Origin: Citrobacter rodentium NBRC 105723 = DSM 16636
GTDB taxonomy: Bacteria > Pseudomonadota > Gammaproteobacteria > Enterobacterales > Enterobacteriaceae
Reading direction: 5' to 3'
NCBI RefSeq assembly: GCF_021278985.1
Contig: NZ_CP082833.1
Coordinates: 124,001 to 188,000, forward strand
DNA: 64,000 bases
In this document: piece after piece, positions 17,572-26,300 of the stretch
Layout: the number at the start of each line of letters is the position of its first letter
Numbering within the stretch: the first letter of the stretch is position 1
The notes under the pieces: generated by a model
What the model was told of the DNA's origin: nothing
The model's database searches: none
Seen by the model: the letters and a program-made list of their open reading frames with translations, nothing else
Program-made: the position numbers and the translations under genes

Positions 17572-18923
17572 GTTCCTTTCTCCTGTAATGCGCGTACCAC
17601 CTCTTCCATGGCGGCGCTACGTGAACCCTTCACTAAAATGGTAATCATCTGCTGCTCTTCAACCAGCGCCTTGAGACGGGCGATAAGGGCGGTTTTATCC
17701 GCGAAATGTTCGCCGACGCCGCTGGCTTCGCTGATAGCCTGGCTCAGTTTTCCAGTGCTCAGCACGCGGTCGATACCCGCCGCTTTCGCAGCATTGCCGA
17801 CCTGTAAATGGCACGCTTCGCTCTCTGCCCCCAGCTCCGCCATATCGCCGACCACCAGCACGCGGTAGCCCGGCATTTCCGCCAGCACCTGCACCGCAGC
17901 GGTCATCGAACCGACGTTGGCGTTATAGGAGTCATCCAGCAGCAGCTGGTTTTCCGCCAGCTGGACCGGGAACAGTCGGCCAGGCACCGCTTTCAGGTTC
18001 GCCAGACCGGCTTTAATCGCCGCCAGCGGCGCGCCTGCCGCCATCGACAGCGACGCCGCCGCCAGCGCATTGGCGATATTGTGACGTCCGGGCAGCGGCA
18101 GGAGTACGTCAATGCTGCCGACCGGCGTCTGAAGCGTGAACTCCGTACCGTGCGAGGTCACATGGACGTTCGTCGCCGTGAAATCGCTGTCGGCGGCGTT
18201 GGCTGAAAAGCGCCAGACCTTACGATCGCCGATCACGCTCTGCCAGTTCAGCCAGTCGTTGTTATCGGCGTTCATTATGGCAATGCCGTTTTCCGGCAGG
18301 CCGCTATAGATTTCGCCTTTCGCTTTCGCCACGCCGGCCAGAGAGCCGAAGCCTTCCAGGTGCGCCGCAGCCAGATTGTTGACCAGCGCCGCTTCCGGAC
18401 GGGTCAGGCTGACGGTCCAGGCAATTTCCCCTTGGTGATTAGCGCCCAGTTCGATGACCGCAAAATCATGCTCTTTGGTTAACCGCAGCAGCGTCATCGG
18501 GACGCCGATATCGTTATTCAGATTGCCGGCGGTATACAGCGTGTTGCCGCACTGGCTGAGAATGGCGGCGGCCATCTCTTTGACGGAGGTTTTGCCGGAG
18601 GAACCGGTTAACGCCACCACCCGCGCCGGAACCTGCGCGCGTACCCACGCGGCCAGTTCGCCAAATGCCAGACGGGTGTCTTTGACAATCAGCTGCGGTA
18701 AATCGCAATCCAGCGGACGGCTGACCAGCAGCGCCCCCGCCCCGCCCGCTTTCGCCTTGTCGGCAAAATCGTGGGCGTCAAAACGCTCACCCTTAAGCGC
18801 CACGAACAGGCAGCCCGGCGTCAGTTTACGCGTATCGGTGGTCACGGCGTCGAGGGTCAGATCGTCCCCTTTCAGTTCGCCGCCGAGGATTCCGGCCAGT
18901 TGGCTCAGCGTTACGCTAATCAT
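17565..18923 (-). CDS. murF: UDP-MurNAc-tripeptide--D-Ala-D-Ala ligase
   Basis: MurF attaches the D-Ala-D-Ala dipeptide made by Ddl to UDP-MurNAc-tripeptide. It has 452 residues (E. coli 452), with the P-loop TGSSGKTS at 106-113 and the motif LLDDSYNANVGSM near 330. The start overlaps the murE end by 4 bases. It finishes the soluble part of the precursor pathway directly before mraY in transcription order. Confidence 0.98.
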   Translation of the reverse strand: MISVTLSQLAGILGGELKGDDLTLDAVTTDTRKLTPGCLFVALKGERFDAHDFADKAKAGGAGALLVSRPLDCDLPQLIVKDTRLAFGELAAWVRAQVPARVVALTGSSGKTSVKEMAAAILSQCGNTLYTAGNLNNDIGVPMTLLRLTKEHDFAVIELGANHQGEIAWTVSLTRPEAALVNNLAAAHLEGFGSLAGVAKAKGEIYSGLPENGIAIMNADNNDWLNWQSVIGDRKVWRFSANAADSDFTATNVHVTSHGTEFTLQTPVGSIDVLLPLPGRHNIANALAAASLSMAAGAPLAAIKAGLANLKAVPGRLFPVQLAENQLLLDDSYNANVGSMTAAVQVLAEMPGYRVLVVGDMAELGAESEACHLQVGNAAKAAGIDRVLSTGKLSQAISEASGVGEHFADKTALIARLKALVEEQQMITILVKGSRSAAMEEVVRALQEKGTC

Positions 18924-20407
18924 GCGATAACCCCCAGCAGGCGCGCGGCAGTGACGCGATCGGAATAATCAAGGCGCTGCGTGCCGATAATCTGATAATC
19001 TTCATGGCCTTTACCCGCCACCAGCACCACGTCATTCTCTTTCGCCTGCATAATAGCGTTGGTAACCGCTTCGGCGCGGCCTTCCATTACTCTTGCGCGT
19101 CCGGCGTCCAGCATCCCCGCCAGAATATCGTCGATAATGGCGCGCGGCTCTTCAGTACGCGGGTTATCATCAGTAACCACCACCACGTCGGCGTACTGTT
19201 CGGCTATCGCCCCCATCAGCGGGCGCTTACCTTTATCGCGATCGCCGCCGCAGCCGAAGACGCACCACAGTTGTCCGCCGCAGTGCAGGCGCGCCGCCTG
19301 CAGCGCTTTCTCCAGCGCATCCGGGGTGTGGGCGTAATCGACCACCACCGTGGTTTTGCCCGGCGCGCTGAACACTTCCATTCGTCCACAGACCGGCTGC
19401 AGACGCGTGGCGGTTTTCAACAGGTCCGCCAGCGGATAGCCCAGCGCCAGCAGCGTGGCGAGCGCCAGCAGCAGATTGCTGACGTTAAATGCGCCCATCA
19501 GACGACTCTCTATCTCGCCTTCGCCCCAGCTTGAGGTGAAACGAATCGTCGCGCCGCTGTCGTGATAGTCCACCGCAACCGCCTTCAGCCAGCGGCCGTG
19601 GCAGTTCGGGTTGATATGGTCTTCCATAGAAACGGCGACCGCATCCGGCAGATTTGTCAGCCAGCGGCGTCCCACTTCATCATCGGCGTTAACGATAGCC
19701 TGACCGTAATGATGGGTGGAGAAAAGCAGCCATTTCGCCGCTTCGTAATGTTCCATATCGCCGTGATAATCAAGATGATCGCGGCTTAAGTTGGTAAACA
19801 CGGTCGCCGCGAACTTCAGCGCCGCCACGCGATGCTGAATCAGACCATGTGATGAAACTTCCATCGCGCCAAACGTGGCGCCCTGCGCGACCAGTCCCGC
19901 CAGCTCATGCTGTACGTCAACCGCTGAACCGGTGGTATTTTCCGTTGGGGTTACTTTACCCAGCAGGCCGTTGCCTACCGTTCCCATTACCGCGCTGGTT
20001 TCGCCAAGCAGTTGGCTCCACTGCGCCAGCAGCTGAGTGGTGGTGGTTTTACCGTTGGTGCCGGTTACGCCAACCAGACGCATATTTTCAGATGGCTCGT
20101 GGTAAAAACGGCCCGCCAGCGCAGATAAACGCTCGTTGAGCTGGCTGAGATAGATGACCGGAACGCCGTGCATTTCACGGATTTCGCCGTCGGTCGCCTC
20201 ATCTTTCGCTTCTGCAATAATGGCAGCCACACCTTGCGCTATCGCCTGCGGGATATAACGACGCCCGTCCGCCTGATGACCTTTCACTGCCACAAAGAGA
20301 TCGCCCGACGCAGCCACACGGCTGTCGAGCGTCATCTCCCGCAGTTCTCTCGCAGGTAAACCCGTTACCCACGGAGCAAGAAGGTCGCGCAAATTACGAT
20401 CTGCCAC
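18920..20407 (-). CDS. murE: UDP-MurNAc-tripeptide synthetase (meso-DAP adding)
   Basis: MurE adds the third residue of the stem peptide. It has 495 residues as in E. coli; the P-loop GTNGKT is at 116-121. The motif DNPR near 414-417 identifies a meso-diaminopimelate-adding enzyme and not the lysine type, which fits a Gram-negative host. The start overlaps the ftsI end by 14 bases. Confidence 0.98.
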   Translation of the reverse strand: MADRNLRDLLAPWVTGLPARELREMTLDSRVAASGDLFVAVKGHQADGRRYIPQAIAQGVAAIIAEAKDEATDGEIREMHGVPVIYLSQLNERLSALAGRFYHEPSENMRLVGVTGTNGKTTTTQLLAQWSQLLGETSAVMGTVGNGLLGKVTPTENTTGSAVDVQHELAGLVAQGATFGAMEVSSHGLIQHRVAALKFAATVFTNLSRDHLDYHGDMEHYEAAKWLLFSTHHYGQAIVNADDEVGRRWLTNLPDAVAVSMEDHINPNCHGRWLKAVAVDYHDSGATIRFTSSWGEGEIESRLMGAFNVSNLLLALATLLALGYPLADLLKTATRLQPVCGRMEVFSAPGKTTVVVDYAHTPDALEKALQAARLHCGGQLWCVFGCGGDRDKGKRPLMGAIAEQYADVVVVTDDNPRTEEPRAIIDDILAGMLDAGRARVMEGRAEAVTNAIMQAKENDVVLVAGKGHEDYQIIGTQRLDYSDRVTAARLLGVIA

Positions 20408-22151
20408 CTGTTCCCTCGCCTTGATTAATTACGAATTCACTTTTTTCGCCCGTTGCCAGCGCATCCGGTTCGATGTTCATGGTGCGCAGTACGCCGCCCA
20501 TGATGGCACCAAATACCGGCGCGGAAACGGCGCCGCCGTAGTATTTACCCGCCTGCGGATCGTTGATAACAACAACCAGCGCGAAGCGCGGCTGACTCGC
20601 AGGCGCAACGCCTGCGGTATAAGCAATATATTTGTTGATGTAGCGGCCATCCGGCCCCACTTTTTTCGCCGTACCGGTTTTGATTGCGATACGGTAGCCT
20701 TTGATTGCCGCTTTCACGCCGCCGCCGCCCGGCAGCGCCACGCTTTCCATCATATGCACGACGGTGCGCACGATGGATTCCGGGAAGATACGCTCCCCAG
20801 GCACCGGCGGATCAACTTTGGTAATCGACAGCGGGCGATAAACGCCATAGCTGCCGATGGTTGCGTAGACTCGCGCTAACTGTAACGGGGTTACCATTAG
20901 CCCGTAGCCGAAAGAGAAGGTGGCCCTCTCTATGTCAGACCACCGTTGTTTTTGAGGATATAAGCCACTGCGTTCTCCGACCAACCCCAAATTGGTCGCT
21001 TTTCCCAGCCCAAAACGTGAGTAAGTATCAACTAACGCTGAGGACGGCATCGCTAACGCCAGCTTAGAAACACCGACGTTACTCGACTTCTGTAAAACCC
21101 CGGTCAGGGTTAATTCGCTATAGCGCGCCACGTCTTTGATTTCGTGACCGTTAATTCGATAAGGAACGGTGTTGAGCACCGTATTTTCATTGACGATGCC
21201 GCGCTGCAGCGCGGTCATTACCACCATCGGTTTGACGGTAGATCCCGGTTCGAAAACGTCGGTGATGGTGCGGTTACGCATCGCATCTTTCGGCGTGCCG
21301 CTCAGGTTGTTGGGGTTGTAGGATGGGCTGTTGGCCATCGCCAGCACTTCACCGGTATTCACATCCACCAGCACCGCGCTGCCGGACTCCGCTTTGTTAA
21401 ACGCCACGGCGTTGTTCAGTTCACGGTAAACCAGCGCCTGCAGGCGCTCATCAATGCTTAACGCCAGATTGTGCGCCGCCTGGCTGTCGGTGGAGGAGAT
21501 ATCCTCAATCACGCGGCCATAGCGGTCTTTACGCACAATACGCTCGCCTGGTTGACCGGTAAGCCATTTATCAAAGCTTTTCTCGACGCCCTCAATACCC
21601 TGGCTGTCGACGTTGGTGAAACCAATGAGGTGAGCGGTCACTTCGCCGGAAGGATAGTAACGACGTGATTCTTCACGCAGATGAATGCCCGGCAGCTTCA
21701 GCTTTTTAATGTAGTCGGCCATATCCGGGTTAAGCTGACGCGCCAGGTAGATAAAACGCCCTTTCGGGTTGGCGTTGATGCGCGCGGCCAGCTGGTCGAG
21801 CGGGATATTCAGCGCGGTAGAGAGCGCTTTCCAGCGATCGCCCACGCGCACGCCGCCCGCTTCGTGCACCTCTTTCGGGTCGGCCCAGATGGCTTTAACC
21901 GGCACGCTGACCGCCAGCGGACGCCCGGAGCGGTCGGTAATCATACCGCGTGAAGTCGCCACTTCCTGCACGCGCAGCGAACGCATGTCGCCCTGGCGCA
22001 CCAGCATATCCGGGGCGATAATCTGCAGCCAGGCCACGCGCCCAAGCAGAAAAACCAGCGCCAGTAAAATGCAGCCGCAGAGCAACGCAAAACGCCAACT
22101 GATAAAGTTGGCCTGTTCTTCCTGACGTTTTGGTTTTGCCGCTGCTTTCAT
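20394..22151 (-). CDS. ftsI: Septal transpeptidase FtsI (PBP3)
   Basis: FtsI is the class B penicillin-binding protein that cross-links septal peptidoglycan with FtsW. It has 585 residues against 588 in E. coli; the difference is a three-residue deletion in the cytoplasmic N-terminus (MKAAAKPKRQEE). One membrane segment spans about 20-40. Active-site motifs are intact: S304-T-V-K307 (in FEPGSTVKP), SSN in LQKSSNVG, and KTG in IAIKTGTAKK near 491. No insertion is seen after the RIN motif region, so nothing suggests beta-lactam resistance. Confidence 0.98.
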   Translation of the reverse strand: MKAAAKPKRQEEQANFISWRFALLCGCILLALVFLLGRVAWLQIIAPDMLVRQGDMRSLRVQEVATSRGMITDRSGRPLAVSVPVKAIWADPKEVHEAGGVRVGDRWKALSTALNIPLDQLAARINANPKGRFIYLARQLNPDMADYIKKLKLPGIHLREESRRYYPSGEVTAHLIGFTNVDSQGIEGVEKSFDKWLTGQPGERIVRKDRYGRVIEDISSTDSQAAHNLALSIDERLQALVYRELNNAVAFNKAESGSAVLVDVNTGEVLAMANSPSYNPNNLSGTPKDAMRNRTITDVFEPGSTVKPMVVMTALQRGIVNENTVLNTVPYRINGHEIKDVARYSELTLTGVLQKSSNVGVSKLALAMPSSALVDTYSRFGLGKATNLGLVGERSGLYPQKQRWSDIERATFSFGYGLMVTPLQLARVYATIGSYGVYRPLSITKVDPPVPGERIFPESIVRTVVHMMESVALPGGGGVKAAIKGYRIAIKTGTAKKVGPDGRYINKYIAYTAGVAPASQPRFALVVVINDPQAGKYYGGAVSAPVFGAIMGGVLRTMNIEPDALATGEKSEFVINQGEGTGGRS

Positions 22152-22166
22152 GCGTCGCGTTTATCC

Positions 22167-22532
22167 TTATTTTTGCACTACGATATTTTCTTGTGAGGGA
22201 TCAACATGCTGCATTTGTAGCTTCTCCGTTGCGATCCGTTCTACCCGGCTATGATCGCCGAGCGCGTTCTCCTCAAGGATCAGGTTACGCCATTCGATAT
22301 CCAGCGCATCGCGCTCCAGCACCAGCTGTTCGCGTTGCGCGGTCAATAAACGCGTATGGTGAGCGGTTGTGACGACTGTCACCGCCGTGACAATGATGCA
22401 AATGAACAGGCAGAGCGGCAGCTTCCCGAATCGCAAAAGATCGTCACCGATCACGCCAGGCAAGGCATGGCGCTCGTTGCTTCCTATCGATCCCTTCACT
22501 TTGCTAAGGGCTTCTGTCACTCTGCTGATCAT
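22167..22532 (-). CDS. ftsL: Cell division protein FtsL
   Basis: FtsL is a small bitopic protein that forms the FtsQLB complex and activates FtsWI. It has 121 residues, exactly as E. coli. A membrane segment (about 38-57, PLCLFICIIVTAVTVVTTAH) is followed by a periplasmic coiled coil with leucine heptads (LLTAQREQLVLERDALDIEW). The start overlaps the rsmH stop by 4 bases and ftsI begins 15 bp after its stop. Confidence 0.96.
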   Translation of the reverse strand: MISRVTEALSKVKGSIGSNERHALPGVIGDDLLRFGKLPLCLFICIIVTAVTVVTTAHHTRLLTAQREQLVLERDALDIEWRNLILEENALGDHSRVERIATEKLQMQHVDPSQENIVVQK

Positions 22533-23470
22533 GCGTTCGTCCTCTCTGCAATGCGCAGAACTGAACTACGGGCACGAGGGTTTTCTGCGACCTCTTTTTC
22601 ACCCGGCATCAACTTGCCTAACGCTCGTAGCTCACGGCCGCCCAGTTTACTGAGCTGCTCCTCCGTCATCGGTATGCCCGCCGGCACCTTCGGACCGCGA
22701 CTTTGCTCACGCATAAAGCGCTTCACAATACGGTCTTCCAGCGAGTGGAAACTGATGATGGAAAGCCGCCCGCCGGGGGCCAGCACGCTGAGCGAGCTTT
22801 TTAGCGCCTGCTCTATCTCCTCCAGTTCACTGTTCACCCAGATGCGCACCGCCTGGAAGGTACGGGTCGCGGGATGTTTGAATTTGTCCTTCACCGGCGT
22901 CGCCGCAGCGACGACTTCCGCCAGCTCTTTGGTGCGGGTCATAGGCTGTTCGCGGTTACGCTCAACGATGGCGCGGGCAATGCGTTTCGCAAAGCGTTCT
23001 TCGCCAAAGGTTTTCAGCACCCAAGCAATGTCAGCTTCTTCCGCGCTTTGCAGCCATTCGGCGGCGGACTGGCCGCGCGTCGGGTCCATACGCATGTCCA
23101 GCGGGCCGTCGCGCATAAAAGAGAAGCCGCGCTCGGCGTCATCAAGCTGGGGTGAAGAGACGCCAAGATCGAGAAGAATCCCGTCGATCCTGCCGGTCAG
23201 ATTGCGCTCGGCCACATATTCGGCCAGCGCGGAAAAAGGTCCATGAATGATGGAGAAGCGCGGATCGTTGATGGTTTGCGCAACGGCAATAGCCTGCGGA
23301 TCGCGATCGATAGCCAGCAAACGCCCTTCTTCGCCAAGCTGCGAGAGAATAAGGCGCGAGTGACCGCCGCGACCAAATGTCCCATCAATATAGATGCCGT
23401 CAGGACGAATGTTCAGACCGTTTACGGCCTCGTCCAGCAACACCGTGGTGTGTTTAAAATTTTCCATCAT
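22529..23470 (-). CDS. rsmH: 16S rRNA m4C1402 methyltransferase RsmH
   Basis: RsmH (MraW) methylates N4 of C1402 in 16S rRNA using S-adenosylmethionine. From the ATG at 23470 (MMENFKHTTVLLDEAV) it has 313 residues, the E. coli length. The SAM-binding motif DGTFGRGGHS is near 33-42 and GILLDLGVSSPQLD near 104-117. It follows mraZ with a 1-bp gap. A longer in-frame start at 23599 was rejected because it lies inside mraZ and lacks homology. Confidence 0.97.
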   Translation of the reverse strand: MMENFKHTTVLLDEAVNGLNIRPDGIYIDGTFGRGGHSRLILSQLGEEGRLLAIDRDPQAIAVAQTINDPRFSIIHGPFSALAEYVAERNLTGRIDGILLDLGVSSPQLDDAERGFSFMRDGPLDMRMDPTRGQSAAEWLQSAEEADIAWVLKTFGEERFAKRIARAIVERNREQPMTRTKELAEVVAAATPVKDKFKHPATRTFQAVRIWVNSELEEIEQALKSSLSVLAPGGRLSIISFHSLEDRIVKRFMREQSRGPKVPAGIPMTEEQLSKLGGRELRALGKLMPGEKEVAENPRARSSVLRIAERTNA

Positions 23471-23471
23471 C

Positions 23472-23930
23472 TTATAGAGACAAGTCCTGCAGGCGTTCTG
23501 ATAATGTCTCAGTTGCGCTCTGCTCTGCGTCGATATCTTCCTTGACCTGTTGATACCAGGTCGTTTCATCCCACAGCTCAAACTTATTGAACTGTCCAAC
23601 CAGCATCACTTCTTTCGTCAGACCGGCATGTTGCCGGAGAACAGGCGCTATCAGCAGTCGGCCGGCGCTGTCCATCTGACACTCGCTGGCATGACCCAAC
23701 AACAACCGCTGCACACGGCGTTCCACCGGGTTCATGCTCGACAGACGCGATAATTTTTGCTCGATAATTTCCCATTCAGGCAGGGGGTAAAGCAGCAGGC
23801 ACGGGTGATGGATGTCAATGGTACATACCATTTGACCGGTAGCGCTCTCGATCAGTTGCTCCCGGTAACGGGTAGGCACGGATAAGCGCCCTTTACTGTC
23901 GAGATTGACTAACGTTGCTCCCCGGAACAT
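23472..23930 (-). CDS. mraZ: Transcriptional regulator MraZ
   Basis: MraZ is an AbrB-like DNA-binding protein that represses its own dcw promoter. From the ATG at 23930 it has 152 residues as in E. coli. Two SpoVT/AbrB-type repeats carry the DxxGR motifs (NLDSKGRLSVP near 9-19 and DSAGRLLIAP near 85-94). It is the first gene of the dcw cluster; its operator repeats are visible at 23951-23974. Confidence 0.97.
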   Translation of the reverse strand: MFRGATLVNLDSKGRLSVPTRYREQLIESATGQMVCTIDIHHPCLLLYPLPEWEIIEQKLSRLSSMNPVERRVQRLLLGHASECQMDSAGRLLIAPVLRQHAGLTKEVMLVGQFNKFELWDETTWYQQVKEDIDAEQSATETLSERLQDLSL

Positions 23931-23950
23931 GCCAGTCTGACCCCTCCTTA

Positions 23951-23974
23951 CCACTTTGCCCCACAAATTCCCAC
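23951..23974 (-). promoter_or_regulatory. MraZ operator: three GTGG repeats, 10-bp period
   Basis: The minus strand reads GTGGGaattt-GTGGGgcaaa-GTGG, repeats starting every 10 bp (23974, 23964, 23954), between the dcw promoter and the mraZ ATG. MraZ is known to bind such TGGGN direct repeats. The third copy is GTGGT and so is degenerate. Confidence 0.8.
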
Positions 23975-23981
23975 TCGAAGG

Positions 23982-24011
23982 AGTTTACGGAGCGGAGGAA
24001 AAGCTTGTCAA
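23982..24011 (-). promoter_or_regulatory. dcw cluster promoter (Pmra)
   Basis: Minus-strand TTGACA (24011-24006), an 18-bp spacer and TAAACT (23987-23982) sit about 50 bp before mraZ. The sequence closely resembles the E. coli Pmra promoter, which drives early dcw genes down to ftsW and beyond. Confidence 0.8.
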
Positions 24012-24500
24012 GCGAGTCACAACGCTTACCAGATTAAAAAACCCAATGATTACGGCTAATATCAGCACTGATCAAATTCTGTCCAACAAACGAAGCAAAT
24101 TAACGCTATGAATAGTTGCAAGAAAAATTCCAAAAACTCATCTTCGTTTTAAAACGAACCTCTATTTTCTGATGAAAATATAAAGTGTCAGTTTGCGACG
24201 CGAGCGGCATTTTAGGACATATTGCATCGTGAATACAGTCTCTGTTGCGCCCGGCGTATGCCGCGCGCCGTCAAGCCAGGCGCGATGCCGCCGTTACCGG
24301 GATAAAAGTGATGCTTAATTCAGCAAATCCTGACAAACATGTAACAAAAGAATACAAGGCACACCGCCGATGACTCAGCAATTAGTGATTTACGACGCTA
24401 TTTTGATTTCACAATGTTTATTTCGCGCGTAGTCAGAAAATCCTAAAGAATAATCTTAATTATGCTGCGGGAATTGTCGGAGAGGAATATTTACAGCGCG
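24012..24500. other. Non-coding gap upstream of the dcw promoter
   Basis: About 490 bp with no credible gene. It is AT-rich except for a GC-rich patch at 24250-24301 whose ends (cccgg/ccggg) and inner arms (gcgcc/ggcgc) can pair. A perfect 16-bp palindrome TTCGTTTTAAAACGAA lies at 24143-24158. Short open frames here have no ribosome site or recognisable product. Confidence 0.6.
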
Positions 24501-24527
24501 ACCGGATAGCCTGAACGCCATCCGGCC
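24501..24527. repeat. Single REP element after cra
   Basis: Palindrome accggatagc-ctgaacg-ccatccggcc lies 17 bp past the cra stop. No long T-run follows, so it is more likely a REP than an intrinsic terminator. Confidence 0.75.
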
Positions 24528-24544
24528 ACAAAAAGAGGGAAACG

Positions 24545-25549
24545 TTAGCTACGGCTCAGCACGCCGCGGCGATAGAGGTTTCGCTTGATTCGCGTCAGGC
24601 CCGGCTTCGGCTTGCGCGGCTCATCCAGGCTCGCCAGCACGATCTCCAGCACGCGCTCCGCCACGTCGCGATGGCGCTGCGCTACCGCCAGCACCGGACA
24701 CTGCAGGAAATCCAGCAGTTCGTTATCGCCAAAGGTGGCGATAGCAAGGTCGGATGGCAGCTTGCCGTCGCGGCGCAACGTGACGTCCATGACCCCCTGC
24801 AACAGTGCGAAAGAGGTGGTGAACAGCGCCTGCGGCATCGGGTGCGTCTCCAGCCATTTTGCAAACAGCTGCGCCGCGGCTTCACGCTCATAGCTGTTGG
24901 CATACAGGAAATGCACTTCACGCGGATCGTCTTTCCAGGCGCTACGGAATCCCTGCTCGCGTAGAAAACTGACGGAAAGCTCCGGCAGCGCGCCAAGATA
25001 CAGCACCGTTTCCGCCGGGAATTTACGCAGTTCCTGGGCCAGCATTTCCGCATCGTCCTGATCGGCGCCGACAACGCTGGTGAAATGTTCCCGATCCAAC
25101 GCGCGATCCAGCGCCACGATGGGGAACGAGTCATTGGCCCAACGCTGATAAAACGGATGTTCCGGCGGCAGTGAGGTGGAAACGATGATCGCATCGACCT
25201 GGCGCTGCAAAAGGTGCTCGATGCAGCGCATTTCGTTGTCCGGCTGATCTTCAGAACAGGCAATCAACAGTTGATATCCACGCTGACGCGCCTGGCGTTC
25301 AAGATAATTTGCGATGCGGGTATAGCTTGTATTCTCCAGATCGGGGATCACCAGTCCGATAGAGCGCGTGCGTCCGGCACGTAACCCGGCGGCCACGGCG
25401 TTCGGGTGGTAATTATGCTCACGCACCACCGCCATGACTTTTTCGACAGTCTTGTCGCTCACGCGGTATTGCTTTGCTTTTCCGTTTATCACGTAGCTTG
25501 CAGTCGTGCGCGATACACCAGCCAGCCGAGCGATTTCATCCAGTTTCAC
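24545..25549 (-). CDS. cra: Catabolite repressor/activator Cra (FruR)
   Basis: Cra is a LacI-family regulator of central carbon flow, released from DNA by fructose 1-phosphate. From the GTG at 25549 the protein has 334 residues as in E. coli, starting with the helix-turn-helix KLDEIARLAGVSRTTASYVI and the hinge near 50-60. The periplasmic-binding-like effector domain follows (GLVIPDLENTSYTRIANYL onward). A good ribosome site (AAGGGG) precedes the GTG; upstream in-frame ATGs are not conserved. It lies downstream of ilvIH behind a terminator. Confidence 0.97.
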   Translation of the reverse strand: MKLDEIARLAGVSRTTASYVINGKAKQYRVSDKTVEKVMAVVREHNYHPNAVAAGLRAGRTRSIGLVIPDLENTSYTRIANYLERQARQRGYQLLIACSEDQPDNEMRCIEHLLQRQVDAIIVSTSLPPEHPFYQRWANDSFPIVALDRALDREHFTSVVGADQDDAEMLAQELRKFPAETVLYLGALPELSVSFLREQGFRSAWKDDPREVHFLYANSYEREAAAQLFAKWLETHPMPQALFTTSFALLQGVMDVTLRRDGKLPSDLAIATFGDNELLDFLQCPVLAVAQRHRDVAERVLEIVLASLDEPRKPKPGLTRIKRNLYRRGVLSRS

Positions 25550-25676
25550 AATTGCCCCTTGCATCAGATAGTACAAACCATAACCATTGTAACGGCATGG
25601 ATTAGTTTCATTAACATTCAAGCGCAGAATAGTGACTGCGGCAACCGCTTTTGTTGTGGGTTATCGCTGAATTCGC

Positions 25677-25706
25677 AAAAAAAAGCCCAACCGACAGGTT
25701 TGGGCT
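25677..25706 (-). terminator. Terminator of ilvIH
   Basis: On the minus strand AGCCCAAACC pairs with GGTTGGGCT (one bulged base) around a four-base loop and is followed by a run of T to 25677. It would separate ilvIH from cra. Confidence 0.85.
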
Positions 25707-25727
25707 GGGTGCGGAAGATGTCCGTTG

Positions 25728-25799
25728 GCCGGATTTGCGTTAGCGCCATCCGGCATTGTGCGATTGCCTGATGGCGACAACGCTGACGCGACATCAGGC
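25728..25799. repeat. BIME: two REP elements
   Basis: gccggatttgcgttagcgccatccggc at 25728-25754 and a longer palindrome gcctgatggc...acatcaggc at 25766-25799 lie directly after the ilvH stop. They belong to two REP subtypes (ccggat and cctgat forms) that both recur in this window. Confidence 0.8.
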
Positions 25800-25806
25800 C
25801 TGCGTA

Positions 25807-26298
25807 TTAGCGCATGATTTTATCGCCGCGCGAAAGTCCCACCACGCCGGAACGGGCCACTTCGACAATTTTGGCAACCTCACGCAGCGTTGCCAGAAAC
25901 GCGTCGAGCTTATCGCTGGTGCCCGCCAACTGCACGGTATAGAGGGAGGGAGTGACGTCGATAATCTGTCCGCGAAAGATTTCCGTATTGCGCTTCACTT
26001 CCTCACGGCCATAGCCGCTGGCCTGAATTTTGACCAGCATGATCTCCCGTTCAACGTGCGCCCCCTGCCCCAGCTCGCTGACCCGCAGCACGTCCACCAG
26101 CTTATGCAGCTGCTTTTCAATTTGCTCCAGCACCTTCTCATCGCCCACCGTCTGGATGGTCATGCGGGAAAGCGTCGGATCGTCCGTCGGCGCAACGGTC
26201 AGGCTCTCAATGTTATATCCGCGCTGGGCAAAAAGGCCGATGACGCGCGACAGCGCGCCGGACTCGTTCTCCAGCAGTACTGATAATATCCGGCGCAT
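25807..26298 (-). CDS. ilvH: Acetolactate synthase III, small regulatory subunit
   Basis: IlvH is the regulatory subunit of AHAS III and confers valine feedback inhibition. From the ATG at 26298 (MRRILSVLLENESGALSRVI) it has 163 residues as in E. coli. The N-terminal ACT domain (about 1-75) contains the valine-site segment NESGALSRVIGLF. Its ATG lies 2 bp past the ilvI stop, so the subunits are co-translated. Confidence 0.97.
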   Translation of the reverse strand: MRRILSVLLENESGALSRVIGLFAQRGYNIESLTVAPTDDPTLSRMTIQTVGDEKVLEQIEKQLHKLVDVLRVSELGQGAHVEREIMLVKIQASGYGREEVKRNTEIFRGQIIDVTPSLYTVQLAGTSDKLDAFLATLREVAKIVEVARSGVVGLSRGDKIMR

Positions 26299-26300
26299 AA

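Noticed and set aside
20394..22151. N-terminal difference in FtsI as a possible resistance change
   Set aside because: The three-residue deletion is in the short cytoplasmic tail, far from the transpeptidase site; the catalytic motifs are unchanged.
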